This document shows, in pieces, positions 25,603 through 34,128 of a stretch of 64,000 nt of DNA. The translations under genes were made by a program, and so were the position numbers. Positions within the stretch are counted from its first letter, which is position 1. Each line of letters begins with the position of its first letter. Below the pieces are notes generated by a model. It was not told the origin of the DNA and ran no database searches. It saw only the letters and a list, made by a program, of their open reading frames with translations. This stretch comes from Herbiconiux sp. (GTDB lineage: Bacteria; Actinomycetota; Actinomycetes; Actinomycetales; Microbacteriaceae), in assembly GCF_004297105.1 (NCBI RefSeq), contig NZ_SCVE01000008.1:1-64000 (forward strand), written 5' to 3'.

Positions 25603-27846
25603 TCAGCGCACGACGGCGACCGCCGGGCTCGAGAGCTGGAGGTAGTCGAGTTCGGCGTAGTTCTGATTGGCGAGGTGACTGATCGTGATGGTGTTGTCTC
25701 CCGCGCCCAGCTGCACCTGGGTGGCCCAGACGGGGAAGGACCCGCCGTTACCGCCCCACGCGCCGGTCACCGGGAGGGTGACGTTCGACGACGAGCCGCC
25801 GTTCACCGACAGCCCCATGACCGTGCTCACCGAGTTGTTCTGGGTGAACGTGCCCGCGTTGGTGAAGCCCAGTGCGAGCCGATAGGTGCCCGCCGTGGGG
25901 ACGTTGACCCCGAACCGCACGGAGCTGTCGGTGTAGTCGAGCCCGCCGACGTACTGACCGCCCGAGGCGTTCGACGACGAGTACGTCGTGCCGTGAGTCA
26001 CCGTGGCCGCCTCGGCCTCCGTGCGCGCGACGTAGCTTGCGGCCGCTGGGTTGGCAGGAGCGGTCCAGGCCGGCACGCTCGCCGTGGTGGATACCGTGAT
26101 CGAGTCCAGCTCGGCGTATCCGGTGGCTCCCGCGAACGATGGCGACCCCTTGGCGATGCGGATCATGTTGTACCCGGCCTTGAGGTTCAGGGTCGGCCCG
26201 TTCACCGAGGCGAACTTGCCTGTCTCGCCCCAGCCGCCCGTGGCGGGATAGCTGACCGTCGACCAGGCGCCGCCGTTGTAGGCGATGCCCTGCGTGGAGG
26301 TGCCGCTCGTGCCGTTGGCGTAGCGGATCGACAGGGAGTAGTCACCGGCGACAGGAGCGTTGACCAGGAAGTCGACGAAGCTGTCGTTGCGCACGTCACC
26401 CGAGTTGTCGAGTCCGCCGACGTAGGAACCGTTGGACGCGCTGGCGGACTGCCGGCGCTGCCCGTACACGACCGTCGCGTTCTCGGCCTCGTAGGTCTGC
26501 TGGTACGACGTGACCGGACCGGAGGCGGGGGTGACGAGGATCTGGTAAGCGCCCCCGGGGTCCTGCGCCGTCAGCGGTACGGTCACCACACCGTTCGTGA
26601 CGGAAAGGGTGCCCGACCAGATCGTGGTGGGCGCCGAGACGTTCGCCAGCCGGCCCGAGTCGGGCGTGTAGTTGATCGTCGCCTGCACGGTGGAGCCGAA
26701 GCCGGTGAGGTTCTTGATCGCCACGGTGTTGTTGCCCGTCGCGCCGCCCACGATCGTGTTCAGGATCTTGCGGGTGCCGTCGAGCGAGGCGACGCCGTCC
26801 TGCACGCCGTTCTGTGTGACCGACACGATGTTCCCCGTCATGTCGCCGTACCACTTGTAGAGCCAGTAGGTGCCTGTCGGCTGCCCGTTGTAGAGCAGGC
26901 CGTCGACCGTTCCCGACTCGAACCAGTAGGCGCGCTCGGCATCACGGACGTCGGTCTGGCGCTCGAAGGTGGAGATGTAGCGCAGGGATGACGACGGCAC
27001 GTCGACCTGATCGGGCCAGGCGTACTCGTTGATCGACACCTGCCGGGGCGAGATGCCGAGCTGGGACTCGATGCTGCGCAGATCGGCGAGCTGGCCGGGC
27101 AGCGAGTCGGCACTCCACTGGTGCCAGCTGATCACGTCGGGGACGGTGTTGGAGTTCTTGGCCGCGGTGAGGAAGTTGAGCATCCAGTCGTGGTTGTAGC
27201 TCTGGGTGCTCGGCCCCACGATCGGTGTGACCGTGTCGAGTTTGCGAACCTCCGCGTAGATCCGGGCCCAGCCGTCGGTGAACGAGCCGGCGGCCGACGT
27301 GTTCCACGTGCCGTCGGGTTCGTTCCAGAGCTCCCAGCCGTTGATGTTCGTGGTGCTGGTGGCGTCGAGCCGCGCCTGCACCATCGTGCGCACCTTGCCG
27401 AGGTAGTCGTCCCAGCTCACCCATTTGTAGGGCCAGTCGGGGTAGACATCGGGCATGCGGATGGTCTGCTGGGCGCCGACCGACGTCGCGCTGCCGGCCA
27501 CCTTCAGGGCGTCACCCGACGGCGAGGTCGCACCGTTGCCGAGCTGCTGCACCCCGGGGGCGGGTTGGGTCAGCTGATTCAGGCGCAGCGGGGCGAGCAG
27601 AGAGGCATCCGGTGTGGTCGCCGAGCCGAGGGCATACAGTCCGCCGCTGGCCACGTGCGTGACCGGTCGGATGACGGTACCGGCGTCGATGCTCAGGGTG
27701 TTGCCGCCCGATGCGTCGGCGAACGCCGCCGACGGAGCGACCGAGGTTCCCACCGCGGCGGCCGCCAGCAGCGCGATCAGAGCGACGGCGCGCTTTCGGG
27801 TTGCGAGCCCTCGGAGGCCGCTCGGCGGGGTCGATGTCGATGTCAT
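25603..27846 (-). CDS. Secreted clan GH-A glycoside hydrolase with two carbohydrate-binding domains
   Basis: The 747-residue protein starts with a signal peptide (basic residues to 19, hydrophobic 20-40, cleavage near Ala43). A TIM-barrel catalytic domain covers about 55-370 and shows the clan GH-A Asn-Glu pairs: WNEP with acid/base Glu176 and SINEYAW with nucleophile Glu274. A beta-rich segment follows at 370-445. Two related modules come after (about 450-590 and 605-747), each beginning with an EAE(A/N)ATV motif and a YVGGLD loop, resembling CBM6/CBM35. It probably cleaves a plant or fungal polysaccharide outside the cell; a GH39- or GH5-type family is a guess. AAAGGAG precedes ATG 27846. 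A LacI-type palindrome lies 47 bases upstream. Confidence 0.85.
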   Translation of the reverse strand: MTSTSTPPSGLRGLATRKRAVALIALLAAAAVGTSVAPSAAFADASGGNTLSIDAGTVIRPVTHVASGGLYALGSATTPDASLLAPLRLNQLTQPAPGVQQLGNGATSPSGDALKVAGSATSVGAQQTIRMPDVYPDWPYKWVSWDDYLGKVRTMVQARLDATSTTNINGWELWNEPDGTWNTSAAGSFTDGWARIYAEVRKLDTVTPIVGPSTQSYNHDWMLNFLTAAKNSNTVPDVISWHQWSADSLPGQLADLRSIESQLGISPRQVSINEYAWPDQVDVPSSSLRYISTFERQTDVRDAERAYWFESGTVDGLLYNGQPTGTYWLYKWYGDMTGNIVSVTQNGVQDGVASLDGTRKILNTIVGGATGNNTVAIKNLTGFGSTVQATINYTPDSGRLANVSAPTTIWSGTLSVTNGVVTVPLTAQDPGGAYQILVTPASGPVTSYQQTYEAENATVVYGQRRQSASASNGSYVGGLDNSGDVRNDSFVDFLVNAPVAGDYSLSIRYANGTSGTSTQGIAYNGGAWSTVSYPATGGWGETGKFASVNGPTLNLKAGYNMIRIAKGSPSFAGATGYAELDSITVSTTASVPAWTAPANPAAASYVARTEAEAATVTHGTTYSSSNASGGQYVGGLDYTDSSVRFGVNVPTAGTYRLALGFTNAGTFTQNNSVSTVMGLSVNGGSSSNVTLPVTGAWGGNGGSFPVWATQVQLGAGDNTITISHLANQNYAELDYLQLSSPAVAVVR

Positions 27847-27892
27847 CAATGCTCCTTTGCATCGGGTGATCATTTTGTACCTAGGGTTGTAC

Positions 27893-27910
27893 TGTCGAAC
27901 CGGTTCGACA
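27893..27910. promoter_or_regulatory. Perfect 18-bp palindrome, LacI-type operator
   Basis: TGTCGAACCGGTTCGACA equals its own reverse complement. It lies 47 bases upstream of the secreted glycosidase and has the central CG and AACCGGTT core common in LacI/GalR operators. No LacI gene lies in the window, so the regulator would act from elsewhere. A LexA box would need TCGAAC-N4-GTTCGA; here the spacer is only 2. Confidence 0.65.
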
Positions 27911-28222
27911 ATACCCAATTGTAGTGGGCGGTGCGGTTCGCCACAATCCAGCCAGCCGTGCAAACGGCCGAGCGACCAGTCCCGCACCGTCGGGCGCATG
28001 CGAACACCGCGATCACGAAACCCTCTCCTCACAGGAGCGGAGCCACCGCGTCGGGCCGGGTTCTGGGCAAGGGTCTGCGCGCAGAGGGCGCCCACCACGG
28101 TCGTGACAAGGATGAGCGAGGTGCGTCGGCGGTGCGGTGGAGCACAAGGGCGATCCGATCGGACCGCGATAGTAGGGTGCGGATCGTGACGACCCGGAAG
28201 TGTGGGTGTCGAAGGAGGCGGC
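27911..28222. other. Divergent intergenic region without a supported gene
   Basis: This gap lies between the glycosidase operator and the AraC-type gene. Both strands have open frames here but with no family resemblance, no ribosome-binding site and no continuity with neighbours. It presumably holds the promoter of the AraC-type gene; I could not define -35/-10 boxes with confidence. Confidence 0.5.
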
Positions 28223-29089
28223 ATGATCGCGGAGCTGAACAGACTGGTCGAACTGGTCGAAGGTCGTCTGGACGACGACCTCGACGTTGCATCCCTGGCG
28301 AAGGAACTCGGCACGACGGAGTACCACCTCCGGCGGATGTTCTCGTCGCTCGCTGGGATGCCGCTGTCGGATTACATCCGGCGTCGCCGCATGTCCGTCG
28401 CGGCAGCAGACATTCTCGGAACCGACGACCTGCTGAGCATCGCGGTGCGCTACGGCTACGGATCGACCGAAGCCTTCGGCCGAGCATTCCGATCGGTGCA
28501 CGGCGTCAGCGTCGGCGACGTCAAGCGAGACGGCGGCCCCCTTCGAACGCAACCGCAGCTCAGGTTCCGCCTGACCGTAGAAGGGAACATCACCATGGAC
28601 ACCCGAATCACCGATCGACCGGCGTTCCTCCTCGTCGGCCACGCCACCCGCGTGCCCCTCATCCACGAGGGCGTGAACCCGCACATCCAATCCCATATAG
28701 CCTCCCTGCCGGCGGCGGAACACGAACGACTCAAAGCCCTGAGCGACACCGAGCCGGCCGGCCTCCTCCAGGTCAGCGCCGACGTCGACGCGGACTACGC
28801 CGAGGGAAGCGAACTGACCTACCTGCACGGAGTCGCCGTCACGGGCACGGCCCCAGTGGCCGACGATCTCGACACGATCGAGGTTCCGGCCGGCAGGTGG
28901 GCGGTGTTCCACAGCGAGGGCGAGTACCCGGCTGCACTACAGGAGGCATGGGCTGCGACCGCGACCGATTGGTTCCCGTCGAACCCGTGGCGACTCCGGC
29001 CTGGGCCGTCCATCGTCGCGGTACTCGACCGCGCCGACGACTTCAGCACGGCCACCTGCGAGCTCTGGCTCCCCGTCGAGCGCGCGTAG
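28223..29089 (+). CDS. AraC family regulator with GyrI-like effector domain (Rob-like)
   Basis: The 288-residue protein begins with an AraC/XylS DNA-binding domain (about residues 1-105, two helix-turn-helix units; LAKELGTTEYHLRRMFSSLA and IAVRYGYGSTEAFGRAFRSV). It ends with a GyrI-like effector-binding domain (about 125-288). This order is that of E. coli Rob and of multidrug or cationic-ligand sensors. ATG 28223 follows GGAGG by 5 bases; an upstream start would add seven residues and lacks such a site. It is divergent from the secreted glycosidase and convergent with the hydrolase at 29170. The target is unknown. Confidence 0.88.
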   Translation: MIAELNRLVELVEGRLDDDLDVASLAKELGTTEYHLRRMFSSLAGMPLSDYIRRRRMSVAAADILGTDDLLSIAVRYGYGSTEAFGRAFRSVHGVSVGDVKRDGGPLRTQPQLRFRLTVEGNITMDTRITDRPAFLLVGHATRVPLIHEGVNPHIQSHIASLPAAEHERLKALSDTEPAGLLQVSADVDADYAEGSELTYLHGVAVTGTAPVADDLDTIEVPAGRWAVFHSEGEYPAALQEAWAATATDWFPSNPWRLRPGPSIVAVLDRADDFSTATCELWLPVERA

Positions 29090-29169
29090 AGGCGGTGCCA
29101 TCGTTCGCTGAAATTGTGACGCGCGCAGCGCGCGGCTCCAAGGAGCGAGCGGTGGCTTTTCTCCTCGGT

Positions 29170-29952
29170 CTAGTCCCGCGCGCTGGCCACGAGCCCCTCA
29201 GCGAGCACGCTGGGGGCGCTGAACATGAGTTCGTGCCCTCCGGGCACGACGACGAGGCGAAAATCTCCTAGCCGTTGGGACATTCCGGGGTGCCAGGTGA
29301 ATTCGGCCGCCGGATACACGTTGTCCTCGTAGGCATAGAGGTAGGAGCGTGGGACGGGCAGTTCGTCGAAGCCGGTGAGGTCGACGGGCTGGCTGCTACG
29401 CGCCAGCGGCTCGGGGCACAGGAATTCATACGCGGCTTGAGCGGTGGCGGTGTCGGCGTCGTTGATGAGGTGGTCGCGCCAGAATCCGTAGGGCAGCGCC
29501 ATCGTGCCGTCCGCATTGGCGGCGCCGGCGAGAGCTCCTCCGACTGAAGGGGGAACGTAGGAGAAGATCGATGCACCGTTTTCGAGCACATATGCGTTGT
29601 AGAAAACGATGCGGCGAAGACGATCCGGTACCTGGAGCGCGGCGAGTTGCACGACTGCGCCGCCGAAGCTGTGTCCGACGATGACGACGTCGTGGAGATC
29701 ATTGTTTCGGATGAGGTCGACCACTGCGGCCGCGGTTTGTTCCATCGTGACGCTCGGGTCTGAGAGCGTGCCGTTTCCGGGCAGGGTGAGCGAGTGAACC
29801 TCGTGACCGCTGGATTCGAGGAGGGTAGCGGTCTGGTCCCAACACCGGCCGTCGTGCCATGAGCCGTGCACGAGGACGAATCGTAAGTGATCCTTCGACT
29901 CGGCTGGGGAATCGAGTGTTTCTTCCGTCGGATTGCTTGTGGGGTGGGTCAC
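29170..29952 (-). CDS. Alpha/beta hydrolase (EstC/methylesterase-like)
   Basis: The protein is 260 residues from GTG 29952; an upstream start at 29982 would add ten. GTG is preferred because AAGGAC lies at normal spacing and because the homologous leader of the transporter gene at 35547 also ends in a GTG at the same place. The fold opens with FVLVHGSWHDG near residue 25, the nucleophile elbow is GHSFGG near 93, and the catalytic histidine is in PGGHELMFS near 240. Relatives hydrolyse methyl or aryl esters. Its leader is a near copy of the transporter's, so the two are probably co-regulated. Confidence 0.83.
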   Translation of the reverse strand: MTHPTSNPTEETLDSPAESKDHLRFVLVHGSWHDGRCWDQTATLLESSGHEVHSLTLPGNGTLSDPSVTMEQTAAAVVDLIRNNDLHDVVIVGHSFGGAVVQLAALQVPDRLRRIVFYNAYVLENGASIFSYVPPSVGGALAGAANADGTMALPYGFWRDHLINDADTATAQAAYEFLCPEPLARSSQPVDLTGFDELPVPRSYLYAYEDNVYPAAEFTWHPGMSQRLGDFRLVVVPGGHELMFSAPSVLAEGLVASARD

Positions 29953-30011
29953 GAGACGTCCTTGTCTTTGAGGGTTCACCATTCGGTGCTAAAAGGACCA
30001 TAAATCCGAAG
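29953..30011. promoter_or_regulatory. Duplicated promoter/leader, copy A (hydrolase)
   Basis: From the GTG start codon to ATCCGAAG at 30004-30011 this segment aligns with 35548-35608. Including the start codon, 50 of 62 positions are identical with one 2-base gap. The conserved blocks are the ribosome-binding region (TCCTTGTCTTT as read on the plus strand) and the distal GGAC-ATA-ATCCGAAG block. It probably contains the promoter and the binding site of a shared regulator. Confidence 0.65.
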
Positions 30012-30067
30012 CGCGAACTGCTGGTTCGCCTGCATCGAATAGGGCTTCGACAGTTCGGAAGCTGAGG

Positions 30068-30748
30068 CTAGAGCGAACTTCGCATAAGGATTGCTTCGAC
30101 TGGGTTCGGGCCGGCGGCGAGGATGTTCTTGGACCACAAGACCGACATTGCGGAGTGCCGGTCCTCGCTGAGCGCACCGTCCACGTCGAATTCGGCTCCG
30201 CTGATGTATCCGGCGTCTTCGGACACGAGGAAGGCTGCACATTCGGCGACATCTCCGGGGCGGGTGAACACTCCCCTGTCCCGGATCAGTGGGATCGAGG
30301 GGAGAGCTTCGACACTTTCGGCGTCAGTTTCATAGATTCCGGGAAGTATGACGTTCGAACGCAAGCCTCGATCTCCGTACTTGACGACCACGGCTCGCGA
30401 GAAGCCCTTGAGAGCGCCGATGGCAGCGCTGGTGGCCTCGAGTCCACCGTGGAGAGTCTGACCGGCGGATGGCGCGATGAGCGTGATGGATCGGGAACGC
30501 GTCTCATCCAGCGAGATGGAATGCAGGAGGGCGCCTGCCCGGTCGAGGATCTCCCTCACGTAGGTACCCACGTCGAGTGGGCGCAGCCCGTATTCGCGAG
30601 GAGAGCCGGCGATGAAGATGCCGGCGTTGGATCCTTGGTCTGCTGCGACCAGACGTGCTCCGTCTCGCTGAAGGACACGGACGATTTCGTCTTCGACAGC
30701 GCCTGTCGGCGCCACCACGGTGACGGTGGTTTCGGCGAATGCGGTCAT
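30068..30748 (-). CDS. Degenerate SDR-like protein lacking the catalytic residues
   Basis: The 226-residue protein aligns by eye with SDRs, especially in its second half: RSNVILPGI, then FTRPGDVAECAAFLVSEDAG and YISGAEFDVDG. The cofactor loop TGxxxGIG is replaced by APTGAVED (about residues 13-20), and where YxxxK should lie there is LEATSAAIGAL (about 104-114). The usual NNAG segment is also missing. It is therefore unlikely to be an active oxidoreductase and may be a structural partner or a binding protein. It overlaps the upstream SDR by 4 bases and closes the operon. Confidence 0.75.
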   Translation of the reverse strand: MTAFAETTVTVVAPTGAVEDEIVRVLQRDGARLVAADQGSNAGIFIAGSPREYGLRPLDVGTYVREILDRAGALLHSISLDETRSRSITLIAPSAGQTLHGGLEATSAAIGALKGFSRAVVVKYGDRGLRSNVILPGIYETDAESVEALPSIPLIRDRGVFTRPGDVAECAAFLVSEDAGYISGAEFDVDGALSEDRHSAMSVLWSKNILAAGPNPVEAILMRSSL

Positions 30749-31578
30749 CCGTGCGTGCTCGTTTTTTTCAGGTCGAAGAGACCGATCTCCGTGGTGTAGT
30801 CCTGAATCGTGGTGGGGAAGCGGACGGATTTGCCCCCGTCGATGGTGATCTCTGCGCCAGTGATGTGGGAGGCCCGGTCGGAGACAAGGAACGTGACGAG
30901 CGCAGCAACATCTGAAGGTGTACCGGCGCGGCTAGGCTGCCCTGGTCGCGCCAGCGGCACCTTTCCCATGAGGTGGTCGGGTAGTCCTTGGGTGAGGGCG
31001 GTGGCGACGAGGCCAGGGAAGACGGTGTTGACTCTGATCCCGTACCGTCCGAGTTCGACCGCTCCAGATTTGCTGATCCCTCGCAGCCCGAACTTTGCAG
31101 CCACGTACGAGATGAGGCCGACATCGGCTTCGCGGCCTTGGAGAGACGAGATGTTGACGATGGCCCCTCTACCGGCTCGCTTCATCCCGGGGACGACTGC
31201 GCGCATCCCCAGGAGGGGGCCATGAAGGTTGACTGCCAGCGATCGGTTCCAGTCGGATTCGCTGAAACCCTCGATGAAGCCACCGCCATGAATCCCGGCA
31301 TTGTTCACGAGTGCGGTGACGGGACCCAGGAAGGTCTCGGCATGGCTGATCGCGTTGCCCCACGCTGCTTCATCGGCGACGTCGAGTTCGCAGAAGGTGG
31401 CGTGTTCGCCGAGGGAGGCGGCCAGTTGCTCCCCTCCCCGGGCATCTATGTCGGTGAGCAGCACCCGTGCCCCTGCGGCGATGAGGCGCGTGGCCGTCGC
31501 TGCTCCGATGCCCGATGCGGCTCCTGTCACCACGACCACTTCGTCGGCGAGAGCGTCGCCGGCTCCAGCGGACATCAT
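30745..31578 (-). CDS. Short-chain dehydrogenase/reductase
   Basis: The 277-residue SDR has TGAASGIG near residue 20, NNAG near 95, a catalytic serine in NISSLQG, the YVAAK motif near 162 and C-terminal SHITGAEITIDGG. An aspartate after strand 2 (LTDID) suggests NAD. ATG 31578 makes an ATGA overlap with the aldolase stop; an ATG one codon later is equally possible. It is also coupled by 4 bases to the degenerate SDR downstream. It probably dehydrogenates an alcohol intermediate of the cluster's pathway. Confidence 0.86.
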   Translation of the reverse strand: MMSAGAGDALADEVVVVTGAASGIGAATATRLIAAGARVLLTDIDARGGEQLAASLGEHATFCELDVADEAAWGNAISHAETFLGPVTALVNNAGIHGGGFIEGFSESDWNRSLAVNLHGPLLGMRAVVPGMKRAGRGAIVNISSLQGREADVGLISYVAAKFGLRGISKSGAVELGRYGIRVNTVFPGLVATALTQGLPDHLMGKVPLARPGQPSRAGTPSDVAALVTFLVSDRASHITGAEITIDGGKSVRFPTTIQDYTTEIGLFDLKKTSTHG

Positions 31579-32387
31579 CCGTGGGACGCTGTTGCGGGGG
31601 TGCCGGCCATTCTGACCTCGGCGAGTGCTCGACTCAGTGCGCTGAACACGACGCCGCGGTCTCCCGCCACAGTCACGATCCTGGCACCTGACTCGTTGAG
31701 AGCTCCGAATTCCCACTCGAGTGACGCGGCGACGTATTCGATGCCAGCGGCCTTGCACGCTTCCGCGACGCGGTCGTGATGTGCACGAAGTTGTGGGTGG
31801 GACACGTCACCGTCGAGGCCGAGTGCCATACCCAGGTCGAATGGCCCATAGACCAGTCCGTCGAGGCCGCCATCCCGGGCGATCGCTTCGACACTGACGA
31901 GTCCTTCGATGTCTTCGATGAGGCCGAAGACGAGCACGTCGGCGTCGGCACGCGTGTAGTCCTCTGTCCAGTCGGTGGTGATGTGTCCGACGGAGCGCAC
32001 CGAGGGGCAGGCTCCGCGGATACCGAGGGGGCTGTATCGCACGCTTGCCGCGATGGCTTTGGCCTCGTCGACGGTTCGGACGTGCGGCACCATGATTCCC
32101 GTTGCCCCGAGGTCCAGAACGCGCTGGATGAAGGACGGCTCATGGTCAGCAACGCGGACGATTGAGTCCATCCCGGCGGCGTCGGCGCCGCGGATGAGTT
32201 CGCGGATCTCGGAGAGCCCGAGCGAGCCGTGTTCCGCGTCGATCCACGCGTAGTCGTATCCCAACGCTCCCGCGATCTCGACGAGATCGGGGCTGGGGAG
32301 CTGGACGGCGAATCCGTAGGCGCGTTCGCCGGCTTCGAGTTTGTTGCGGATGTTGCGAGGACGAACCTTCATCTGTATGACCACCAT
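31575..32387 (-). CDS. HpcH/HpaI family aldolase
   Basis: This 270-residue metal-dependent class II pyruvate aldolase has a TIM barrel. The segment WIDAEHGSLGLSE near residue 50 carries the catalytic histidine. IMVPHVRTVDEA near 100, the metal-binding glutamate in IEDIEG near 155 and the aspartate in GPFDLG near 182 complete the site. The family cleaves 4-hydroxy-2-oxo acids to pyruvate and an aldehyde. The start could be 32387 or, 15 bases inside, 32372; neither has a strong ribosome-binding site. A second aldolase of the family lies just upstream. Confidence 0.85.
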   Translation of the reverse strand: MVVIQMKVRPRNIRNKLEAGERAYGFAVQLPSPDLVEIAGALGYDYAWIDAEHGSLGLSEIRELIRGADAAGMDSIVRVADHEPSFIQRVLDLGATGIMVPHVRTVDEAKAIAASVRYSPLGIRGACPSVRSVGHITTDWTEDYTRADADVLVFGLIEDIEGLVSVEAIARDGGLDGLVYGPFDLGMALGLDGDVSHPQLRAHHDRVAEACKAAGIEYVAASLEWEFGALNESGARIVTVAGDRGVVFSALSRALAEVRMAGTPATASHG

Positions 32388-32421
32388 TCGTGGGTTGGGG
32401 GGGAGTGTCGTGCGGTGCTGG

Positions 32422-33294
32422 TCATCGTCCGACCGCGCGTCGTTGTTCAGGTGTGAGTGGGGCCCCACCGAGCGCCGAAGGGCCGAGGGTGAAGAAAGCC
32501 CGGGCACCCTTGGCGAAGTCGCTTTCGAGATCCGAGTACTGATTGACGCCGACCGGGAGTCCGAACTCTTTCCCGGCGGAGAGGATCGCATCGAGACCGT
32601 CTTGAGTTCGCGAGGGGTCGGCATAGGAAAGCGACAGGTCGCCGCCGCCGGCCCAGAGAATGGCTTTCACACCCGCGTCGCTGAGTTGACGAGCGATGTC
32701 GCGGACGTTGTCGACACCGCGGTAGCTCTCAATGATGAAGATGAGGAGCAGCTCACCGTCAGGGTCGAGCCCCCACACATCAGACTTCGCCACGTACTCC
32801 ATCGCGTCGAGCCCCCAGTAGCGGGCCGGCACGGCCGGACTGAATCCGCGTCTGCCCTCAGGGAGGTAGTCCGGCGAGCCGGGAGCCTGCGCGTAACGTG
32901 CAGCCGCGACAGAGTTCAGCGCTTGTTCTGCGGTCTCGATGTGGGGAAACATCAGCCCCGCCACACCGGTGTCGAGAACCTGCTTGATGACCCACTCGTT
33001 CATCTCACGGCCGGCCGGTGGGAGGCGCGGGATGACCGGTTTGATCGCGCGGCGTCCGTGCGCGGCGAAGTCCGCGGGGTCGATCAGATTCCACAGGAAT
33101 TGCCGGAGCTGGCCAAGATCGTACGGCTGGTGTTCGAGGTCATAGAGCAGGAAGTCGTAGTCGCTTGCCTGTGCCGAGGCGGCGGTCTGGTAGTCGGCTC
33201 CGACTCCGTAGTAGTTGACCCAGAGCGTGAATATCGCCCGGTCGGCCTCGAGGTGATCCAGCAGCGGATTCAGGTGGCCCTCGACGTGGGTCAT
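32422..33294 (-). CDS. HpcH/HpaI-type aldolase/citrate lyase family protein
   Basis: This 290-residue protein has a divergent HpcH/HpaI barrel: LLYDLEHQPYDLGQL near residue 50, GVAGLMFPHIETAEQA near 110, the metal glutamate in FIIES near 185 and the aspartate in GGGDLSLSY near 218. The sequence is clearly different from the neighbouring aldolase, so this is not a recent duplication, and the two probably have different substrates. Its start overlaps the SDR stop by 4 bases; 34 bases separate its stop from the next aldolase start. Confidence 0.8.
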   Translation of the reverse strand: MTHVEGHLNPLLDHLEADRAIFTLWVNYYGVGADYQTAASAQASDYDFLLYDLEHQPYDLGQLRQFLWNLIDPADFAAHGRRAIKPVIPRLPPAGREMNEWVIKQVLDTGVAGLMFPHIETAEQALNSVAAARYAQAPGSPDYLPEGRRGFSPAVPARYWGLDAMEYVAKSDVWGLDPDGELLLIFIIESYRGVDNVRDIARQLSDAGVKAILWAGGGDLSLSYADPSRTQDGLDAILSAGKEFGLPVGVNQYSDLESDFAKGARAFFTLGPSALGGAPLTPEQRRAVGR

Positions 33295-34100
33295 ATTGCG
33301 GAGACCCGATGTGCTCCGCCGTCGACGCTCAGCAGCTCGCCCGTGACGTACCGCGAGAGGTCGGTTGCGAAGAACTCGATCGCGCCCACCATGTCATCGG
33401 GTGTTCCGAGGCGCCGCAGCGGGACTTTCTCGTCCTGGTCTCCCGTGCCGATACCGCGGGCCTTGGCTGTGGCGATCACGCGCCCTGTCCGGATCAGACC
33501 CGGTGCCACCGCGTTCACCCGGACACCGTCGGGACCCAATTCGACCGCGAGTGACTCGGTCATCGAGACGACGGCGGCTTTGGCAGCGACGTAGATCGCA
33601 TACGAACCGTTCTTGCTGCCGAACAGGCCGAAGGTTGCGATGTTGATGATCGATCCACCTGGTTTGGTGATGACCGGCGCAGCCTCCTGGCACATGTAGA
33701 ACGTGCTGTAGAAGTTGGCATCCATCAGCTTTTTGGTGTCCTCGTCGGGTGACTGGGTGAGCGTGCTGCGCTCGGGCGGGGTGATCGCTCCGCCGGCGTT
33801 GTTGACCAGAATGTCGAGCCGGCCGAAAGAGTCGATGGCCGCGCCGACGGCTGCCTTGGCTGCGTCACGGGTCGACAGGTCCCCCTGAACACTGACAGCG
33901 CTCCGGCCAATGGCACGGATCTCGGCCTCGACCGACTCTTCGACTTCTCCCCACCCTTTCCCCGATTCGAGGTTGATGTCGGCGATGACGATGTCGGCAC
34001 CGAGCTTCGCGAGGTGGTGGGCGTAAGCCCGGCCCATTCCCGCGGCACTCCCGGTGACCAAGGCCACCTTGCCGGCGAGTGGCTGGTGTGTGGATGTCAT
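33291..34100 (-). CDS. Short-chain dehydrogenase/reductase
   Basis: The 269-residue SDR has TGSAAGMG (16-23), NNAGG near 97, an extended insert (KTLDEDTKKLMD region near 115), a serine in IINIATFG and the YAIYVAAK motif near 168. The tail is YVTGELLSVDGG. An insert of this kind and the DINLE acidic residue are typical of mycofactocin- or carveol-type dehydrogenases, but I cannot assign a substrate. It follows the transporter by 28 bases and is coupled to the aldolase, so it is the second gene of the operon. Confidence 0.85.
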   Translation of the reverse strand: MTSTHQPLAGKVALVTGSAAGMGRAYAHHLAKLGADIVIADINLESGKGWGEVEESVEAEIRAIGRSAVSVQGDLSTRDAAKAAVGAAIDSFGRLDILVNNAGGAITPPERSTLTQSPDEDTKKLMDANFYSTFYMCQEAAPVITKPGGSIINIATFGLFGSKNGSYAIYVAAKAAVVSMTESLAVELGPDGVRVNAVAPGLIRTGRVIATAKARGIGTGDQDEKVPLRRLGTPDDMVGAIEFFATDLSRYVTGELLSVDGGAHRVSAI

Positions 34101-34128
34101 GATGGTGCTCCGTTTCTCGGTGGATCTG

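Noticed and set aside
27893..27910. LexA/SOS box
   Set aside because: The actinobacterial box needs TCGAAC-N4-GTTCGA; here the half-sites are separated by 2 bases, and the controlled gene is a secreted glycosidase.
27847..28200. Fragment of a membrane protein gene (hydrophobic stretch in a minus frame)
   Set aside because: Only about 17 hydrophobic residues are seen, without any flanking homology or start, so it is not enough for a pseudogene call.
30001..30799. Plus-strand frames opposite the SDR genes
   Set aside because: They have no domain resemblance and lie fully antisense to coupled, recognisable genes.
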